30,660 bases of DNA from JBDSRX01 sp039929105 (GTDB lineage: Bacteria > Patescibacteriota > Dojkabacteria > J137): NCBI GenBank assembly GCA_039929105.1, contig JBDSRX010000019.1, positions 1-30,660 on the forward strand, read 5' to 3'. Positions 24,500 through 30,660 of this stretch are shown piece after piece. Both the position numbers and the translations under genes were made by a program. The notes beneath the pieces were generated by a model, which worked only from the letters and a program-made list of their open reading frames with translations, made no database searches and was not told the origin of the DNA. Numbering within the stretch: position 1 is the stretch's first letter; every line of letters starts with the position of its first letter.

Positions 24500-24804
24500 T
24501 ACAGTTCTTTTTCTATTTGATTATAAAGCTCTAGACCTTGTTCTATATTTTTGAAAGTATTTTCATGAAATACTAGTGGAGAATATGTTCTATAAAAATC
24601 TGCTTCAACTAACATTGCAGATTTACATTTAGTTATAAAATCTTTTAATAGTTTGTAACTATCATCTGGAGTATCAAATTTAGAATTATCTATCCAGTAA
24701 ATATAGTTTTCTCCTAATTTATCACCTTTAAGTGAGTTTAACTTTTGTTTTAATATATTTCCTAACTTAGAACCATTATCTAGAATAGAATTTATCTCGT
24801 TCAT
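24499..24804 (-). CDS. Hypothetical helical protein (101 aa)
   Basis: A short soluble, probably helical protein (MNEINSILDNGSKLGNILKQKLNSL at the start, FKNIEQGLELYNQIEKEL at the end) with an aromatic middle (ENYIYWIDNSKFD, EADFYRTYSPLVF). No family is recognised. The TAATG overlap with the methyltransferase suggests that the two are made together. It follows epmA by 20 bases. Confidence 0.6.
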   Translation of the reverse strand: MNEINSILDNGSKLGNILKQKLNSLKGDKLGENYIYWIDNSKFDTPDDSYKLLKDFITKCKSAMLVEADFYRTYSPLVFHENTFKNIEQGLELYNQIEKEL

Positions 24805-24824
24805 ATTTATTGATTAAAAATATA

Positions 24825-25892
24825 TTAATTAAACCATTCAGTTGCTGGGAAGTAATTAACTTCTGAAATGTTTTTAGCATCTGCAAATATCATTGCAAGT
24901 CTATCTAAACCCATTCCACTTCCAGTTACTTCTGGCATACCACTCTTAATAGCATCTACTAAATCGTAATCAAATGCAACTGGCTCTTTACCTAAATTCT
25001 TTCTCGCTTCTTGTTCAACCCTAAAGTTTTGTTCTAAAAGTTCTCCATCAGTAAGCTCAGTATAACCATTGGCAATTTCTTTTCCACCAATATACAATTC
25101 CACCTTCTCACAAACTAAAGGATTAACTTTATTAGGTTTAGTTAACGGTCCTAATATTCTTGGATAGTTATAAATAAAAGTAGGCTTAGATTTAGAAATA
25201 TTTGGTTCGATATCTGTAACAAAAATTAAATCAAATACAGCCTGCCAGTCTTCGACTTCATCAATTAAAAGTCCTTTATTCTTGGCCACTTCTTTAATTT
25301 GGTCAAGAGTCTGTATATTCTCTAACTTAACTCCTGTGAACTTTATTAAAGCATCTGGTATTGATAGTTTATTCCAACCCTTAGTAAAGTCTATTTCTTG
25401 ACCTTGAAAAGTTAACTTATTATCTTTGGTATTAAATCTCTCAAGTTTTGAATGTTTCTTTAAATATTCGAAAATAAAGATAATTAAATCTTCAGTATCG
25501 TTCATAATATCTGTATAGTCAGCGTTTAAGTGATACCACTCCAACATTGTAAATTCCGCACCATGGTTTTGACTAATATCTTCTATACCTCTAGCAACTT
25601 TTGTAATTACAAAGTGTTCACCTAATCCTGCGGCAAGCATTATTTTATTATATCTTTCTGTAGTTGGGGTAATGTAGACTTCTTTCTTTAACTTTTGACC
25701 TTTTAGTTCTAAATTAACTCTCATAGGATCCATATATCTTTCTTGAGGAAGTACAGGAGTAAGTAGAGGGCTTTCTAATTCGTGATAATTTTTTTGTTCA
25801 AAAAAAATCCTAATAGCCTTTATTATATATTCCTTTACGAAATATCTTTCAAACAAATCAGGATCTTGTTTTAGTAGTTGCCAGGTCTTCAT
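24825..25892 (-). CDS. epmA: EpmA-type EF-P--lysine ligase (GenX/PoxA)
   Basis: EpmA is a LysRS-like class II enzyme without the anticodon-binding domain; it attaches lysine or beta-lysine to EF-P. The 355 residues start directly in the catalytic core and match E. coli EpmA through GAEFTMLEWY (111-120), DIEPNISKSKPTFIYNYP, ELYIGGKEIANGYTELTD (265-282) and motif 3 GSGMGLDRLAMIF (324-336). Motif 2 Arg101 is present. At the position of E. coli Ala298 this protein has Gly326, as in true LysRS. The substrate efp lies two genes upstream on the same strand, separated by the four-helix-bundle cassette. epmB (lysine 2,3-aminomutase) is not in the window. An inverted repeat (25903-25926) occupies most of its leader. 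Confidence 0.9.
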   Translation of the reverse strand: MKTWQLLKQDPDLFERYFVKEYIIKAIRIFFEQKNYHELESPLLTPVLPQERYMDPMRVNLELKGQKLKKEVYITPTTERYNKIMLAAGLGEHFVITKVARGIEDISQNHGAEFTMLEWYHLNADYTDIMNDTEDLIIFIFEYLKKHSKLERFNTKDNKLTFQGQEIDFTKGWNKLSIPDALIKFTGVKLENIQTLDQIKEVAKNKGLLIDEVEDWQAVFDLIFVTDIEPNISKSKPTFIYNYPRILGPLTKPNKVNPLVCEKVELYIGGKEIANGYTELTDGELLEQNFRVEQEARKNLGKEPVAFDYDLVDAIKSGMPEVTGSGMGLDRLAMIFADAKNISEVNYFPATEWFN

Positions 25893-25902
25893 TTAGGGAA
25901 AA

Positions 25903-26334
25903 GGTTATAGTTTGTAGGTTATAGATATTAAATAAGTTTCTTTATTATAGTATTAAGAATCTTTCCAATCTCATCTAATGTATTCATTATATCTTTTGCA
26001 GAATCTTCATCAAGAAAATTCAAGTTTATTGCAATAATAAGTTGGGTTTCTAATTCTGCAACAGAACCTAATGATATTCTAAGGAAATTTGCATAGTCTT
26101 TTCTAGTGCCTCTTCTTGAGCCCTCAGCTATATTCGAAGGAATTGAAACAGAAGCTCTTCTTATTTGGTTTGTTAATCCATATAGCTCTTCTCTGGGAAA
26201 GACTTTAGTTACACTATAAATTTGATTTACTAGAGTGATGGACTTTTGCCACACAATTAAATCTTTATAAGAATTTGTACTTGAAACAGACATAACAATA
26301 ATCTATAAACTATAACCTAATACCTACAACCTAG
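25903..26334 (-). mobile_element. Candidate mobile cassette: four-helix gene with inverted ends
   Basis: GGTTATAGTTTGTAG (25903-25917) and CTATAAACTATAACC (26303-26317) are inverted copies matching at 14 of 15 bases. Each end holds further variants of the same 7-8 base unit (TAGGTTATAG on the left to 25926; CCTAATACCTACAACCTAG on the right to 26334). The ORF fills the space between: its stop codon lies 1 base from the left repeat and its ATG 7 bases from the right one. The right end contains the efp stop codon TAG, and the left end lies 10 bases from the epmA ATG. No target duplication is obvious. That this unit moves is inference. Confidence 0.5.
25928..26293 (-). CDS. Four-helix bundle protein (23S rRNA intervening-sequence/Avd-like)
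   Basis: The 121 residues match the small family first found inside intervening sequences of 23S rRNA genes: SYKDLIVWQKSITLVNQIY, then FPREELYGLTNQIRRASVSIPSNIAEGSRRGTRKDYANFLRISLGSVAELETQL, in four predicted helices. The family shares its fold with Avd, the accessory protein of diversity-generating retroelements, which forms a basic pentameric barrel that binds nucleic acid. No reverse transcriptase or rRNA is in the window, so this is a stand-alone member. It lies between efp and epmA in the same direction, bounded by inverted repeats. Its role is unknown. Confidence 0.9.
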   Translation of the reverse strand: MSVSSTNSYKDLIVWQKSITLVNQIYSVTKVFPREELYGLTNQIRRASVSIPSNIAEGSRRGTRKDYANFLRISLGSVAELETQLIIAINLNFLDEDSAKDIMNTLDEIGKILNTIIKKLI

Positions 26335-26891
26335 TTTGCTTTTGAGAAATATTGACCGTCTTCAGTATTAACAATAATCTTTTCTCCTTGTTTAATAAAT
26401 AGAGGAACCTTAACAGTTACTCCAGTTTCAAGTACAGCATCTTTCTTAGCACCAGTAGCAGTATCTCCTTTTACAGCATCGTATGTTTCTGTAATTACAA
26501 GAGTCATCTTAGGAGGTAAAAGTAAGTTAATTACTTCATCTTCGTAAACTTGAGCTACATATTTAGCTTCTGTATGTAACCAATCAGTTTTTCCAGGAAT
26601 CATATCTAAAGAAATACTTACTTGATCGTAAGTTACTGGATCCATAAATACTGCTGAATTTCCATCTATATATATAAATTGAACATTCTTAGTACTTACA
26701 TCAATTTCTTCTACTTTTACACCAGAAGTAAGATGTTCGTTAAAAAATTTGCCAGTTTTAATATTTTTAAGTCTAACTCTATTAAATCCAGATCCCTTAC
26801 CCATGGCTGCGAATTCTTTCTCAACCATAATATGAGGTTGACCATTCCATTTAACAACCATTCCTCTATATAAATCTGCTGTCATTGCCAT
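26331..26891 (-). CDS. efp: Translation elongation factor P
   Basis: EF-P binds between the P and E sites and relieves ribosome stalling at polyproline. The 186 residues show the KOW-like N-domain and two OB domains, with the family block GDTATGAKKDAVLETGVTVKVPLFI (about 139-164). The tip loop of domain I reads FAAMGKGSGFNRVRLKN, placing Lys32 where E. coli EF-P has the modified Lys34. This fits an EpmA-modified EF-P rather than the rhamnosylated Arg type. The ATG at 26891 or the one two codons later (26885) could be used. pheS is upstream on the same strand; the stop TAG is embedded in an inverted repeat. Confidence 0.95.
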   Translation of the reverse strand: MAMTADLYRGMVVKWNGQPHIMVEKEFAAMGKGSGFNRVRLKNIKTGKFFNEHLTSGVKVEEIDVSTKNVQFIYIDGNSAVFMDPVTYDQVSISLDMIPGKTDWLHTEAKYVAQVYEDEVINLLLPPKMTLVITETYDAVKGDTATGAKKDAVLETGVTVKVPLFIKQGEKIIVNTEDGQYFSKAN

Positions 26892-26960
26892 GAATAAAAC
26901 GTTAAAAATTATCTATATGCGAAGTGTATTATATCAGGGATATCTTAATTAAAGCAACCC

Positions 26961-26987
26961 CAATAACGAGATGAGGATTAGTTATTG
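26961..26987 (-). terminator. Stem-loop between pheS and efp
   Basis: CAATAAC (26961-26967) pairs with GTTATTG (26981-26987) across a 13-base loop, 5 bases beyond the pheS stop on the minus strand. There is no T run, so it may be a weak terminator, an attenuator ahead of efp or chance. Confidence 0.3.
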
Positions 26988-26991
26988 AGTC

Positions 26992-28014
26992 TTATTGATT
27001 AGGTAGATAACCTAAGTTGCCACCTAATAAAGTTCTAATATCTGTAATTTTATATTTTGCCATAGCCCATCTATCAAGACCCATTCCAAAAGCATATCCT
27101 TGCCATTTTGAAGAATCTATTCCAGCCATTTCTAAAACTTTAGGATGAATAATACCAGCACCACCCATTTCTATCCAACCTCTATTTTTACATATTGCAC
27201 AACCAGTTCCATGGCAATTGAAACATTTCAAATCTGGTCCGACACCCGGTTCAACCTCAGGGTAATATTTACATCTAAATCTAATTTCAGTATCTTCTCC
27301 TAAAAATTCTTTAAACATGTAGTTAATAATGGCAAATAGTTCTGCCATGCTAACTTTCTCTTTTACTGCAGCCATTTGATATTGATGGAAAGTAAAGTGA
27401 TTTGTTCTATTTACTTTTTCATTTCTATATACCCTTCCAGGCATAACTGCTTTAAAAGGAGCTTCATAATTTTCTAACATTCTTGCCTCAATAGAAGAGG
27501 TTTGAGTTCTCATTAGAATATTTGGTTCTTCTACAAAGATAGAATCCTGTAAATCTCTAGCAGGGTGATCCATTGGTAAATTCATTCTTTGGAAACAATA
27601 TTCGTCAGTTTCTAATTCAGGTCCTTCCATTACACTAAAACCAATTCGTCTAAATATATCGTTTAAATCTAATATAGTTTGACTCAAAGGGTGCAAGTGT
27701 CCAATCTTAGGTTTAGATGTTGTTATTTCAGCTTGTTTTTCTAATAAATAACCTTTATTCTTAGAATTTTTAATATTACCTTTTGCATCATTAATTTGAG
27801 CATCAATAGATGCTTTTATATTATTGATAGTTTGTCCAAATTCTTTTCTTTGATCTACTGGTACATCTTTAATTTTTTTTGTTAATTCTGTAACTTCTCC
27901 TTCTTTTCCTAAATACTTTCTCCAAAGAGAAGTTAATTGGTCCTCAGAAGCAGCTTTAGAAATTTCTTCGTTAACTTGTGCCAATAACTTATTTTCGTCT
28001 ACAATATTGTTCAT
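26992..28014 (-). CDS. pheS: Phenylalanyl-tRNA synthetase alpha subunit
   Basis: PheS is the catalytic class II subunit of PheRS. An N-terminal coiled-coil arm (about 1-85) precedes the core, which has HPLSQTILDLNDIFRRIGFSVMEGPELETDEYCFQRMNLPMDHPARD, motif 2 PGRVYRNEKVNRTNHFTFHQYQ, a Cys-rich loop CFNCHGTGCAICKNRGW and motif 3 GMGLDRWAMAKYKI. At 340 residues it is normal length. pheT, usually next to pheS, is absent: efp follows it and an unknown divergent gene precedes it. The upstream leader has AACTAAATG at the start codon and no T-box or leader peptide that I can see. Confidence 0.96.
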   Translation of the reverse strand: MNNIVDENKLLAQVNEEISKAASEDQLTSLWRKYLGKEGEVTELTKKIKDVPVDQRKEFGQTINNIKASIDAQINDAKGNIKNSKNKGYLLEKQAEITTSKPKIGHLHPLSQTILDLNDIFRRIGFSVMEGPELETDEYCFQRMNLPMDHPARDLQDSIFVEEPNILMRTQTSSIEARMLENYEAPFKAVMPGRVYRNEKVNRTNHFTFHQYQMAAVKEKVSMAELFAIINYMFKEFLGEDTEIRFRCKYYPEVEPGVGPDLKCFNCHGTGCAICKNRGWIEMGGAGIIHPKVLEMAGIDSSKWQGYAFGMGLDRWAMAKYKITDIRTLLGGNLGYLPNQ

Positions 28015-28038
28015 TTAGTTGATTTAATATACTTTTGT

Positions 28039-28044
28039 ATTTTA
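28039..28044 (-). promoter_or_regulatory. Extended -10 for pheS
   Basis: On the minus strand TGGTAAAAT gives TAAAAT (28044-28039) with an upstream TG. No good -35 is present. The start would be near 28032, a leader of about 18 bases. Confidence 0.45.
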
Positions 28045-28061
28045 CCAGAGTTAATAAATTT

Positions 28062-28090
28062 TTGTATTAGAATCACCTAGATGGTATAAT
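28062..28090 (+). promoter_or_regulatory. Promoter for the 204-aa unknown gene
   Basis: TTGTAT (28062-28067) and TATAAT (28085-28090) are 17 bases apart, and TGG (28082-28084) gives the extended -10 form. The start would be near 28097, a leader of about 39 bases ending in TTAACTAAAT before the ATG. Confidence 0.7.
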
Positions 28091-28135
28091 GTTACTAGAT
28101 TATGGCAGCAAATAGTTACAATTGATTAACTAAAT

Positions 28136-28750
28136 ATGGAAAATAAATATTCATACAGAGAGATATACAAACAAAGTAGAGAAAGCAATTTAACAATTAC
28201 TGATTACGAGCATATGAAAAACCTTGCTCTAACTATGCCTATTGAGAATCTATTATCTTTTGTTGAACAAAGGTTTATTTATGGATTAATAAATAATCAA
28301 AACGAAATGATATTAACATTTATGTTTCTGAATGTTGTTGTTGAAAAAAGATTTGATGTTAATTTTGAAAATTTTAAAAATATTATTAAATTTATTGATT
28401 CTGTAACTACATATTCAGAACCTGAACAAGCAAGATTAAAAGTAATGAAATGTAAGCTTATTGATGATATTTTAGTACCATTATATGCAAGAGCACTTAA
28501 ACAAAGTCCAATCGCAATTGAATTAAGTAAGGCTTTATATGAATGCATATTAAACTTTCTACCTGCTACAGAATATTCAATGGATGATATTGATGATAAA
28601 CTTGAAGTTAAATTATCAATAAGTGCATCATTGTATGAAGTCCCAGTACTCCAACCATTTGATAACTTTAGAGAAAAACTTAAAGATGAGGAGGATGAAG
28701 CATTTACTAGAGAATATCTCTTCAAACATCCAAATACTATTGCTGCTTAA
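28136..28750 (+). CDS. Hypothetical helical protein (204 aa)
   Basis: A soluble, largely alpha-helical protein with no signal peptide (MENKYSYREIYKQSRESNLTITDYEHMKNLALTMP at the start, an acidic FREKLKDEEDEAFTREYLF near the end). It has no motif I recognise. It has a strong extended -10 promoter and its own transcript, divergent from pheS and convergent with tgt, whose stop it overlaps by 14 bases (28737-28750). Confidence 0.65.
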   Translation: MENKYSYREIYKQSRESNLTITDYEHMKNLALTMPIENLLSFVEQRFIYGLINNQNEMILTFMFLNVVVEKRFDVNFENFKNIIKFIDSVTTYSEPEQARLKVMKCKLIDDILVPLYARALKQSPIAIELSKALYECILNFLPATEYSMDDIDDKLEVKLSISASLYEVPVLQPFDNFREKLKDEEDEAFTREYLFKHPNTIAA

Positions 28751-29861
28751 TGTCTTCCATCCACTTAGAATAGAAGGTTAAATTGTGAATTGTAGCCAAT
28801 CTAAATCCAGCTGGTTCATTAATCCTTATTAGATGTCTTAGATAAGCTCTCGAAACAGTACTGCATGCTTCACAAGAACAAGTCTCGTCAATTGGTCTAT
28901 CATCTTTCTCATATAATTCTTTCTTTATTCTAATTACATCGTGGGATAGTTTCTTATATCGTTTTGTATCTTCTCCTTGCCCTTCACTTACGTATAAATA
29001 ACCATGTCTAGCATTTCTAGTTGGTAAAACTGTATCGAACAAATCCCATCCAACGTCAACACAGTATGCGATGTCCGTAGGTTGACCAACTCCCATTGCA
29101 TATTTATATTTATTGTCCGGAATTAAGTCAGAAACATATTTTAAAATATCATGAAAGAAACCTTCTTCAGATTCGGATTTCCAAGATACAGGAGTATGTA
29201 AAGGTAATCCACCAAAATTATATATATCAAAATCAAGCTCCAATAGTTCATTAGCACTTTGCTTTCTTAATTCGTAATCATTACCACCTTGTATAACACT
29301 ACCTAAAAGTGGATGATCTCCCTCTCCTTTTAAGGAGAGGGTTGGGGTGAGGTCAATATATTTCTGTTTTGCTCTTTTTGCCCATACAGTATTAATTCGT
29401 ACACATTCTTTTCTTTCTGCAAAGCTTGCATCACCTAGAATTGGATCGTCTAATACTGTCATCAGGTCAGACCCCAGATTAAATTGAATTTGCATTGAAG
29501 ATTCTGGAGTAAGCAAAAACTGTTGTCCATTATTTGAATCAATAAAACTACAACCAGCTTCTGTAATAAAATTCTTACTATTACCTTTAGTTCTTTGAAT
29601 AAGAGAAAATACTTGCCAGCCTCCACTGTCCGTAAGTATTGGTCTATTCCAACCAAAAAATTTATGAATCCCTCCAAAATCTTTTATAAACTCACTGCCA
29701 ATATTTTGTTCGATGTGCATTGTGGTTGTTACAATCTCTTTAACTCCAGAATCTGTAGCATCTTTAAAACTAATAGATTTAATAGAGCCATAAGTTGCAT
29801 CTGGCATAAAAGCAGGTAAATTTATATTCCCATGTTTAGTTTTGATTTCATTCTTGTTCAT
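28737..29861 (-). CDS. tgt: tRNA-guanine transglycosylase with in-frame repeat insertion
   Basis: Tgt swaps G34 of GUN-anticodon tRNAs for a queuosine precursor. The family blocks are present: PILTDSGGWQVFSL (Asp78), SVIQGG, GVGQPTDI, the nucleophile Asp276 in LFDTVLPTRNARHG, and the zinc ligands Cys328, Cys330, Cys333 and His359. About 14 extra residues at 170-184 (DLTPTLSLKGEG) come from a palindromic element at 29320-29353, placed between WAKRAKQKY and LLGSVIQGG. The base-recognition segment that reads FDEC in bacterial Tgt is LDDP here (137-140), closer to the eukaryotic LDDV. No preQ1 synthesis genes are in the window. The stop overlaps the convergent 204-aa gene by 14 bases. Confidence 0.93.
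   Translation of the reverse strand: MNKNEIKTKHGNINLPAFMPDATYGSIKSISFKDATDSGVKEIVTTTMHIEQNIGSEFIKDFGGIHKFFGWNRPILTDSGGWQVFSLIQRTKGNSKNFITEAGCSFIDSNNGQQFLLTPESSMQIQFNLGSDLMTVLDDPILGDASFAERKECVRINTVWAKRAKQKYIDLTPTLSLKGEGDHPLLGSVIQGGNDYELRKQSANELLELDFDIYNFGGLPLHTPVSWKSESEEGFFHDILKYVSDLIPDNKYKYAMGVGQPTDIAYCVDVGWDLFDTVLPTRNARHGYLYVSEGQGEDTKRYKKLSHDVIRIKKELYEKDDRPIDETCSCEACSTVSRAYLRHLIRINEPAGFRLATIHNLTFYSKWMEDIKQQ
29320..29353. repeat. Partial palindromic mini-element inside tgt
   Basis: CCCTCTCCTT (29320-29329) and AAGGAGAGGG (29332-29341) form a 10-base stem with a 2-base loop, followed by TTGGGGTGAGGTC (29342-29354). The inner stem and the GGGTGAGGT arm match the element inside uvrA; the matching left outer arm is lost or changed. 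It is read in the same frame as the uvrA copy. Confidence 0.75.
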
Positions 29862-29944
29862 AATTTATTTTAAAAAGCACGAAGCTCGAATTAAGAAGCT
29901 ACAAAATGTTGCATAAGCTATCTTGTTGCTTTGAATTTCGTCAT

Positions 29945-29973
29945 TTGAGATTCGCTTTTATAACTGCTAGACT
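29945..29973 (+). promoter_or_regulatory. Promoter for the DUF2341 gene
   Basis: TTGAGA (29945-29950) and TAGACT (29968-29973) are 17 bases apart, with TGC (29965-29967) making an extended -10. The start would be near 29980, 25 bases before the ATG at 30005. Confidence 0.6.
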
Positions 29974-30004
29974 GTAACTTGCACTTAAACTATTTATTAC
30001 CGAA

Positions 30005-30660
30005 ATGAAACCCTTCAGAACAAATAAATTTTTCAAATTGCTTATCCCAATTGTAATTATAGCAGGGATATTTGCCTTTATTGTAAAAAGCAAAGCTGAT
30101 ACTGCTTTCGATATTCCTTCAACGACTATATCTCAAAACGGTTCTCCTTGGTGGGATAATAACTATGCTTTTAGAAGAAAAGTTGTTGCATCCGAAGGAG
30201 TTGATCAAGTTATTAAACTAAACCATTCTCAATTAGTTATAGATAATAAATCTGCATCAGATGCATCAGATTTAAAAATAATCACTTATGAAGATGGAAG
30301 TTTTGATGAAATTTCAATTGATGTTACAGATCCTGACCAAATAGAAACATATGTAAGTTTTACTTACCAAAATAAGAAATCAGAATTGTATTTATACTAC
30401 GGAAATAAATCTGATTTACCTAAACCAAACAATAGAGATATAAAATATGCAAATGTAAACCAGACAGCAACTATAATGGAAGAAGAAGTACCTGTACTTT
30501 CAATTATAATTCAAAAAAAATGGAATCTTAAAGAAAAAGAATCCAAAATGCTTATAGAAGTAAGTGATTCCAGTACTGCAGATAATTCTGCATACTATTA
30601 TCTTGTAGATGATTCTGTAGTTCCATTTGATTTAGAAATTCAAAATAATTTAGCAACAGT
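30005..30660 (+). CDS. DUF2341 domain surface protein (partial, runs off the end)
   Basis: The frame starts at ATG 30005 and stays open to the window edge (218 codons). A basic N-terminus (MKPFRTNKFFK) and a hydrophobic helix (about 12-26, LLIPIVIIAGIFAFIV) form a signal peptide or anchor. The outer region has SPWWDNNYAFRRKVVASEG and YVSFTYQNKKSELYLYYGN, the pattern of DUF2341 domains, which start with a WW..Y.RR block and occur in large extracellular proteins of CPR bacteria and archaea. The full protein is probably long and beta-rich, perhaps an adhesin or surface-layer protein. It has a good extended -10 promoter. Confidence 0.8.
   Translation, partial: MKPFRTNKFFKLLIPIVIIAGIFAFIVKSKADTAFDIPSTTISQNGSPWWDNNYAFRRKVVASEGVDQVIKLNHSQLVIDNKSASDASDLKIITYEDGSFDEISIDVTDPDQIETYVSFTYQNKKSELYLYYGNKSDLPKPNNRDIKYANVNQTATIMEEEVPVLSIIIQKKWNLKEKESKMLIEVSDSSTADNSAYYYLVDDSVVPFDLEIQNNLAT

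Noticed and set aside
28015..28135. T-box, attenuator or leader peptide controlling pheS
   Set aside because: The predicted leader is only about 18 bases and contains no Phe-codon run, T-box sequence or terminator hairpin.
28297..28725. 142-codon minus-strand frame opposite the 204-aa gene
   Set aside because: Ser/Leu-rich shadow translation. The plus-strand gene has a strong promoter and a start-site motif.
29875..29960. Possible tRNA or structured RNA upstream of the DUF2341 gene
   Set aside because: Short direct and inverted matches (GAAGCT, GAATTTCG) do not form a cloverleaf, and no T-loop sequence is present.
1..30660. CRISPR array, integrase, transposase or phage genes
   Set aside because: No regularly spaced direct repeats and no recombinase motifs in any of the proteins.

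Overview
The window is low in G+C, tightly packed and read with the standard genetic code. Almost every gene ends in TAA, a single one in TGA (22927-22929), and Trp is always TGG. Small single-domain proteins, many short uncharacterised ORFs, gene overlaps of a few bases, RNHCP, DUF4010 and DUF5665 proteins, and starts without Shine-Dalgarno sequences suggest a Candidate Phyla Radiation (Patescibacteria) bacterium, perhaps near Dojkabacteria or Microgenomates. That placement is inference from gene content, not a phylogeny.

Layout. 1-4143: the end of an unknown gene, a FAS1-domain protein, a membrane-anchored cyclophilin, a Dda/RecD-like helicase, MscL and small membrane proteins. 4241-6795: a full-length Ada alkylation-repair regulator beside a cytochrome P450, both on the minus strand, with a good promoter upstream of the P450. 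6914-7003: tRNA-Ser(GGA). 7157-11217: a DUF5665 membrane protein, uvrA, and an unknown 202-aa protein, with divergent promoters between the last two. 11233-16915: a seven-gene minus-strand run (MgtC/DUF4010 transporter, RNHCP zinc protein, lysozyme-like protein, RNase HI, inactive GH18-like protein, pth, rlmI-like) with overlaps or near-zero gaps. 17025-23793: a plus-strand run with miaA, a class III nucleotide cyclase, small unknown genes, rmuC, an intact GH18-like protein and a DUF1295 membrane enzyme. 23780-28014: a minus-strand translation block, pheS - efp - four-helix-bundle protein - epmA, followed by a methyltransferase pair. 28136 to the end: an unknown gene, tgt and the start of a DUF2341 surface protein.

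Themes. DNA repair (ada, uvrA, rmuC, helicase) and translation or tRNA modification (miaA, tgt, pth, rlmI-like, efp, epmA, pheS, tRNA-Ser) dominate.

The most interesting signals are: (1) palindromic mini-elements carried in frame inside uvrA and tgt, both read in the same frame (LTPSPSPTGEG and LTPTLSLKGEG); (2) a gene for a protein of the 23S-rRNA-intervening-sequence/Avd fold, bounded by inverted repeats and lying exactly between efp and epmA, the EF-P lysylation enzyme; (3) an EpmA with Gly where E. coli EpmA has Ala298, and no epmB in view; (4) a P450 with an 11-residue insertion in its heme loop; (5) a pair of GH18-like paralogues, one of which has lost the catalytic acid; (6) a recurring TTAACTAAATA motif just upstream of start codons in place of Shine-Dalgarno sites; and (7) a pair of tiny hairpin repeats with compensatory base changes at 1445-1510.
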